Of a DNA stretch of 64,000 nt, positions 60,460 to 64,000 are shown piece by piece. The DNA is taken from assembly GCF_900103275.1 (NCBI RefSeq), contig NZ_FNGP01000003.1, forward strand, positions 434,001 through 498,000, in the 5' to 3' direction. The notes under the pieces are model-generated. The model saw nothing but the letters and a program-made list of their open reading frames with translations, was not told the origin of the DNA and did not search any database. This DNA comes from Tessaracoccus oleiagri (GTDB lineage: Bacteria > Actinomycetota > Actinomycetes > Propionibacteriales > Propionibacteriaceae). Position 1 is the stretch's first letter. The number at the start of each line of letters is the position of its first letter. The position numbers and the translations under genes were made by a program.

Positions 60460-61376
60460 CCGGCGAGTTCGAACTCATCCGGGAGATCACGGCGGACCTC
60501 CCGACGGGCCCCGGCGTCGTGCTCGGAGTCGGGGACGACGCGGCCGCGCTCCGGTTCGCCGGCGACGCCGTCGTGAGCACCGACCTCATGGTCGAGAACG
60601 TCCACTTCAAGCGGGTCTGGAGCAGCGCCCGCGACATCGGCCGCAAGGCCGTGGCCATCAACGTCTCAGACATCGAGTCGATGGGCGCGACGCCGACCGC
60701 GGTCGTCGTGGCGCTCGCCGTCCCCAAGGACACCGACCCGCGGTGGATCCGAGAGCTCTCCGACGGCGTCCGCGAGGAGTGCGAGCGGGCGGGGGTCTCG
60801 CTGGTGGGCGGCGACATGTCGCGCTCCGCGACCGTCACCGTCTGCGTCACCGCCCTCGGCGACCTCGGCGACCGCCCGCCCGTCACCCGCAGCGGCGCGA
60901 GGCCGGGCGACGTGGTGGCGGTCACCGGCCGGCTCGGCTGGGCCGGCGCCGGGCTCGCGGCCCTGAGCCGCGGCTTCCGCTCACCCAAGGACGTCGTCGC
61001 GGAGGCCCAGTGCCCGACCGTGCCGTACGGCGAGGGCGTCGTCGCCAACGACGCCGGCGCCACCGCGATGATGGACGTGTCCGACGGGCTGGTGCAGGAC
61101 CTCGGCCACATCGCCCGCGCATCGGGCGTCGCCGTCGAGTTGGACAGCTCCCGGCTGGAGGTGGCAGAGCCGATGGAACGCGTCGGCGCCGCCACGGGCA
61201 AGGACCCGGTGGGGTTCGTGCTGGGCGGGGGAGAGGACCACGCGCTGGTCGCCACGTTCCCCAGCGCGGCGGACGTGCCGGCTGGCTGGCGTGTCGTCGG
61301 CGCGGTCAGCGAGGGCGAGGGCGTCACCGTCGACGGCGAGGTGCCGGAGTTCACGGGCTGGGACCACTTCGCCTGA
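60456..61376 (+). CDS. thiL: Thiamine-monophosphate kinase
   Basis: 306 residues from GTG 60456 (GTGA overlap with ddl). PurM-like ATPase fold with GVGDDAAALRF, STDLMVENVHF, VSDIESMGATPTAVVVAL and MMDVSDGLVQDLGHIARAS; the ATP/Mg aspartates are present. It phosphorylates thiamine monophosphate to the diphosphate cofactor. Confidence 0.93.
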   Translation: MTGEFELIREITADLPTGPGVVLGVGDDAAALRFAGDAVVSTDLMVENVHFKRVWSSARDIGRKAVAINVSDIESMGATPTAVVVALAVPKDTDPRWIRELSDGVREECERAGVSLVGGDMSRSATVTVCVTALGDLGDRPPVTRSGARPGDVVAVTGRLGWAGAGLAALSRGFRSPKDVVAEAQCPTVPYGEGVVANDAGATAMMDVSDGLVQDLGHIARASGVAVELDSSRLEVAEPMERVGAATGKDPVGFVLGGGEDHALVATFPSAADVPAGWRVVGAVSEGEGVTVDGEVPEFTGWDHFA

Positions 61377-61427
61377 CCCGGGCCGCGCGCGGGTCGCTGC
61401 ACGGCGGACGGGCCCGCGATCGGTAGC

Positions 61428-63926
61428 ATGGCCGACATGGCGTCCCGCGTAACTTCCCCCTCGCGGAACACCGGCACCAAGGCACGCGCCAAGAGCGCAC
61501 CTGCCAGTCGTTCCTCGACCCGCAAATCCACCTCGACCCGCCAGTCGAGCGCCCGATCGACCCGCAAGCCCCCCGCCAAGCAGGGGCCGGGCGTCGGCAT
61601 GGCCATCCTCCGCGGCATCGGCAAGGTCTTCTCCGGGCTGGCCGCCGGCGTGGGGTGGGTGGCCCGCTCGATCGGCGGCTCCGCCAAGGACGTCGACCCC
61701 AGGCTCCGGCGGGACGGCTGGGGCCTCCTGCTGTTCGCGCTCGCGATCGTCTCGATGGGCGGGGTGTGGTTCCAGCTGCCCGGCGTGTCCCACTGGCTGA
61801 GCATCGCGCTCACCACCGTGTTCGGCTCGCTGGCGGTCGCGGTGCCCGCCGTGCTCCTCTACGGCGCCTGGCGGGTGCTGCGCCATCCCCGCGACGTGGA
61901 GCGCGCCCCCCGCACCGGGCTCGGCTGGATGCTCCTGCTGTTCGGCGTCCTGGGCCTGCTCAACATCGCCAAGGGCCTGCCCAGGCCCGACGACATGGAC
62001 GCGCTGCGACTCGCCGGCGGCATGATCGGCTACCTGTCCTCGAGCCTGCTCGTGGACCTCATGACGGCCTACGTCGCCGTCCCGCTGCTCGTGATCGTCG
62101 CGGTGTTCGGCGCACTCGTGGTCATCGGCCGCCCGCTGCACGAGATCGTCGACGGGGTACGGCAGGCCTTCTCCACGCTGGTCGAGCGGCCCGAGGGCTA
62201 CGAGCCGCCGGAGCCGAAGAAGAAGCTGAAGTTCGGCGTCGACAAGCCCTACGACACGCCGCTCATCGAGGACTCCGTCGAGGACCCCGAGGTCCTGGAC
62301 GAGCCGCTCGAGGAGGACGCGGCTCCGCCGCGGCCGGTGCCCGCGGGCCGGAAGCTGCCCGAACCGATCGTCGAGGACCTGGAGATCCAGGAGCCCGAGC
62401 GGCCGGCCCCCGTGGGGGCCGTCGCGCCGCCGCGCGGTGAGCAACTCATGCTCAGCGGCGACATCGTCTACCAGCTGCCCGAACCGCAGGTGCTCGCCCC
62501 GGGCTCGAAGCCGAAGGCACGGACGGAGGCGAGCGACCGCGTCGTCCGCCAGTTGGCCGTGGTGCTCGAGGAGTTCGAGATCGACGCCAAGGTCACCGGC
62601 TACACCCGGGGCCCGACGGTCACGCGCTACGAGGTGGAGCTGGGCTCGGCGGTCAAGGTGTCGAAGGTCACCGGCCTCCAGGACAACATCGCCTACGCGG
62701 TGGGGTCGAACGAGATCCGCATGCTCACCCCCATCCCGGGGAAGTCGGCCATCGGCATCGAGATCCCGAACGTCGACAAGGAAGTGGTCTCGCTCGGCGA
62801 CGTGCTCCGCTCCGCGAAGGCGCAGTCGGACCACCACCCGCTCACCGTGGGGCTCGGCAAGAACGTCGACGGCGGCTTCGTCGTCGCGAACATGGCGAAG
62901 ATGCCGCACCTGCTCGTGGCCGGCGCCACCGGCTCCGGCAAGTCGAGCTTCATCAACTCGCTGATCACTTCCATCATGATGCGCGCCACCCCGGACGAGG
63001 TGCGGCTCATCCTCGTCGACCCCAAGCGCGTCGAACTCAACCAGTACGAGGGCATCCCCCACCTCATCACCCCGATCATCACCAACCCGAAGAAGGCGTC
63101 CGAGGCGCTCGCGTGGGTGGTCCGGGAGATGGACATGCGCTACGACGACCTCGCGGCCTTCGGGTTCCGGCACGTCGACGACTTCAACAAGGCGGTGCGG
63201 GCCGGCCAGGTCAAGCTGCCGGAGGGCTCCCAGCGCGTCCTCGCGCCGTACCCGTACCTGCTCGTGGTGGTCGACGAGCTCGCGGACCTCATGATGGTGG
63301 CCGCCCGCGACGTCGAGGACTCCGTGGTGCGCATCACCCAGCTCGCGCGCGCTGCCGGGATCCACCTCGTGCTCGCGACGCAGCGGCCCTCGACCGACGT
63401 CGTCACCGGCCTCATCAAGGCCAACGTGCCGTCCAGGCTCGCGTTCGCGACCTCGTCGATGACCGACTCGCGCGTCATCCTCGACCAGCCGGGCGCGGAG
63501 AAGCTCGTCGGCAAGGGCGACGGTCTGTTCCTGCCGATGGGCGCCTCGAAACCGATCCGTGTGCAGGGCGCCTGGGTGAACGAGTCCGAGGTGCGCGAGG
63601 TCGTCCAGCACGTCACCGCGCAGCTCCAGCCCAACTACCGCGACGACGTGACGGTCGCCGGTGGGGGCGAGAAGAAGGTCGTCGACGACATCGGCGACGA
63701 CATGGAGCTCGTGCTCGACGCCTGCCGCCTCGTGGTGGAACTGCAGCTCGGCTCGACGTCGATGCTGCAGCGCAAGCTGCGTGTCGGCTTCGCGAAGGCC
63801 GGCCGGCTGATGGACATCCTCGAGTCGCGCGGCGTCGTCGGCCCCTCGGAGGGTTCGAAGGCCCGCGAGGTCCTCGTGAAGCCCGATGATCTCGACGAGG
63901 TGCTCGCCAACTTGGCGCAGGGCTAG
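61428..63926 (+). CDS. ftsK: DNA translocase FtsK/SpoIIIE
   Basis: 832 residues (ATG 61437 is an alternative start). A basic, Ser/Thr/Arg-rich N-terminus is followed by four membrane segments (about 97-235), an acidic Pro-rich linker and the motor domain. Walker A is GATGSGKSS near residue 503, Walker B VVVDELADLM near 615, and the C-terminal gamma winged helix (SMLQRKLRVGFAKAGRLMDI) binds KOPS-type DNA sites. It moves chromosomal DNA through the division septum and activates dimer resolution. The linker is short, as in many actinobacteria. Confidence 0.95.
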   Translation: MADMASRVTSPSRNTGTKARAKSAPASRSSTRKSTSTRQSSARSTRKPPAKQGPGVGMAILRGIGKVFSGLAAGVGWVARSIGGSAKDVDPRLRRDGWGLLLFALAIVSMGGVWFQLPGVSHWLSIALTTVFGSLAVAVPAVLLYGAWRVLRHPRDVERAPRTGLGWMLLLFGVLGLLNIAKGLPRPDDMDALRLAGGMIGYLSSSLLVDLMTAYVAVPLLVIVAVFGALVVIGRPLHEIVDGVRQAFSTLVERPEGYEPPEPKKKLKFGVDKPYDTPLIEDSVEDPEVLDEPLEEDAAPPRPVPAGRKLPEPIVEDLEIQEPERPAPVGAVAPPRGEQLMLSGDIVYQLPEPQVLAPGSKPKARTEASDRVVRQLAVVLEEFEIDAKVTGYTRGPTVTRYEVELGSAVKVSKVTGLQDNIAYAVGSNEIRMLTPIPGKSAIGIEIPNVDKEVVSLGDVLRSAKAQSDHHPLTVGLGKNVDGGFVVANMAKMPHLLVAGATGSGKSSFINSLITSIMMRATPDEVRLILVDPKRVELNQYEGIPHLITPIITNPKKASEALAWVVREMDMRYDDLAAFGFRHVDDFNKAVRAGQVKLPEGSQRVLAPYPYLLVVVDELADLMMVAARDVEDSVVRITQLARAAGIHLVLATQRPSTDVVTGLIKANVPSRLAFATSSMTDSRVILDQPGAEKLVGKGDGLFLPMGASKPIRVQGAWVNESEVREVVQHVTAQLQPNYRDDVTVAGGGEKKVVDDIGDDMELVLDACRLVVELQLGSTSMLQRKLRVGFAKAGRLMDILESRGVVGPSEGSKAREVLVKPDDLDEVLANLAQG

Positions 63927-63938
63927 GCTGAGCCCACC

Positions 63939-64000
63939 ATGACACTTCGCTCCGTACACATCGCGTCGCTCGGGTGCGCGCGCAACGACGTCGACTCCGA
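63939..64000 (+). CDS. rimO: Ribosomal protein S12 methylthiotransferase, N-terminal fragment
   Basis: The first 20 codons, starting at ATG 63939, read MTLRSVHIASLGCARNDVDS. GCARNxVDS is the start of RimO, and its Cys is a ligand of the N-terminal iron-sulfur cluster. The gene continues outside the window. Its place after ftsK is common in actinobacteria. Confidence 0.85.
   Translation, partial: MTLRSVHIASLGCARNDVDS

Noticed and set aside
60981-63959. A 992-codon open frame on the minus strand opposite thiL and ftsK
   Set aside because: It mirrors the codons of clearly real genes, is His/Asp/Arg-rich with no known motif, and arises from high GC at third positions. Similar long antisense frames at 4431-6125, 12790-14190 and 41761-43074 were rejected for the same reason.
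1-64000. CRISPR array or prophage
   Set aside because: No regularly spaced repeats and no phage structural, integrase or terminase genes were seen anywhere in the window.

Overview
The window is GC-rich DNA with a high-GC actinobacterial gene set: an IclR-type regulator divergent from leuCD, a DUF222/HNH protein, FtsK followed by RimO, zinc-finger anti-sigma factors, and start codons that include GTG and TTG. A member of the Propionibacteriales is my best guess. That placement is an inference from gene content, not from a marker-gene comparison.

Positions 1-8600 hold the tail of a flotillin-like protein, an MFS exporter broken by one stop codon, and branched-chain amino acid genes. leuB and a translationally coupled SDR gene lie on the minus strand, divergent from cimA (citramalate synthase), which is followed by a glutamine amidotransferase, an FAH-family hydrolase and a CPBP protease. 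leuC and leuD follow at 12.8-14.8 kb next to an IclR regulator of the NdgR/LtbR kind. cimA with leuBCD gives the citramalate route to 2-oxobutyrate and hence isoleucine, and leuBCD also serve leucine synthesis. Between the two blocks lie a tRNA-Gln/tRNA-Glu operon and two secreted proteins sharing the same three beta-type repeats but ending in different catalytic domains (CAP and polysaccharide deacetylase). At 15-20.4 kb are a DEAD-box helicase, exonuclease III, a DUF222/HNH protein and a VWA protein.

Positions 20.35-34.75 kb form an accessory island built of insertion sequences. An intact ISL3 element (12-13 bp inverted repeats, perfect 8 bp target duplication) sits in front of an EcsC-like gene and a tightly overlapping three-gene operon (DUF6361, two-HKD phospholipase D-like nuclease, 1129-residue SF2 helicase) that looks like an anti-phage defence cassette. 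Next come a frameshifted IS30 transposase, an IS256 element interrupted by an IS110 element, and the relic of a UvrD-type helicase. The IS110 leader carries a readable bridge RNA: its four guide segments occur in the expected order and match the target and donor sequences actually joined at this insertion. This is the most striking observation in the window.

Positions 34.7-64 kb return to ordinary chromosome: DUF4230, glcDEF (glycolate oxidase), a large KAP-family P-loop NTPase, a WYL regulator, a GNAT acetyltransferase, an ECF sigma/anti-sigma pair divergent from a lipoprotein gene with matching promoter-like motifs on both strands, two ECHDC3-like crotonases lacking the usual catalytic glutamates, a cytidylate-kinase-like protein, a four-gene osmoprotectant ABC transporter, several membrane proteins, a beta-lactamase-like hydrolase, an acyltransferase, an ArsR-SRPBCC pair with a clear operator, and ddl, thiL, ftsK and the first codons of rimO. 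Long open frames opposite these genes are taken as by-products of high GC and are left out.
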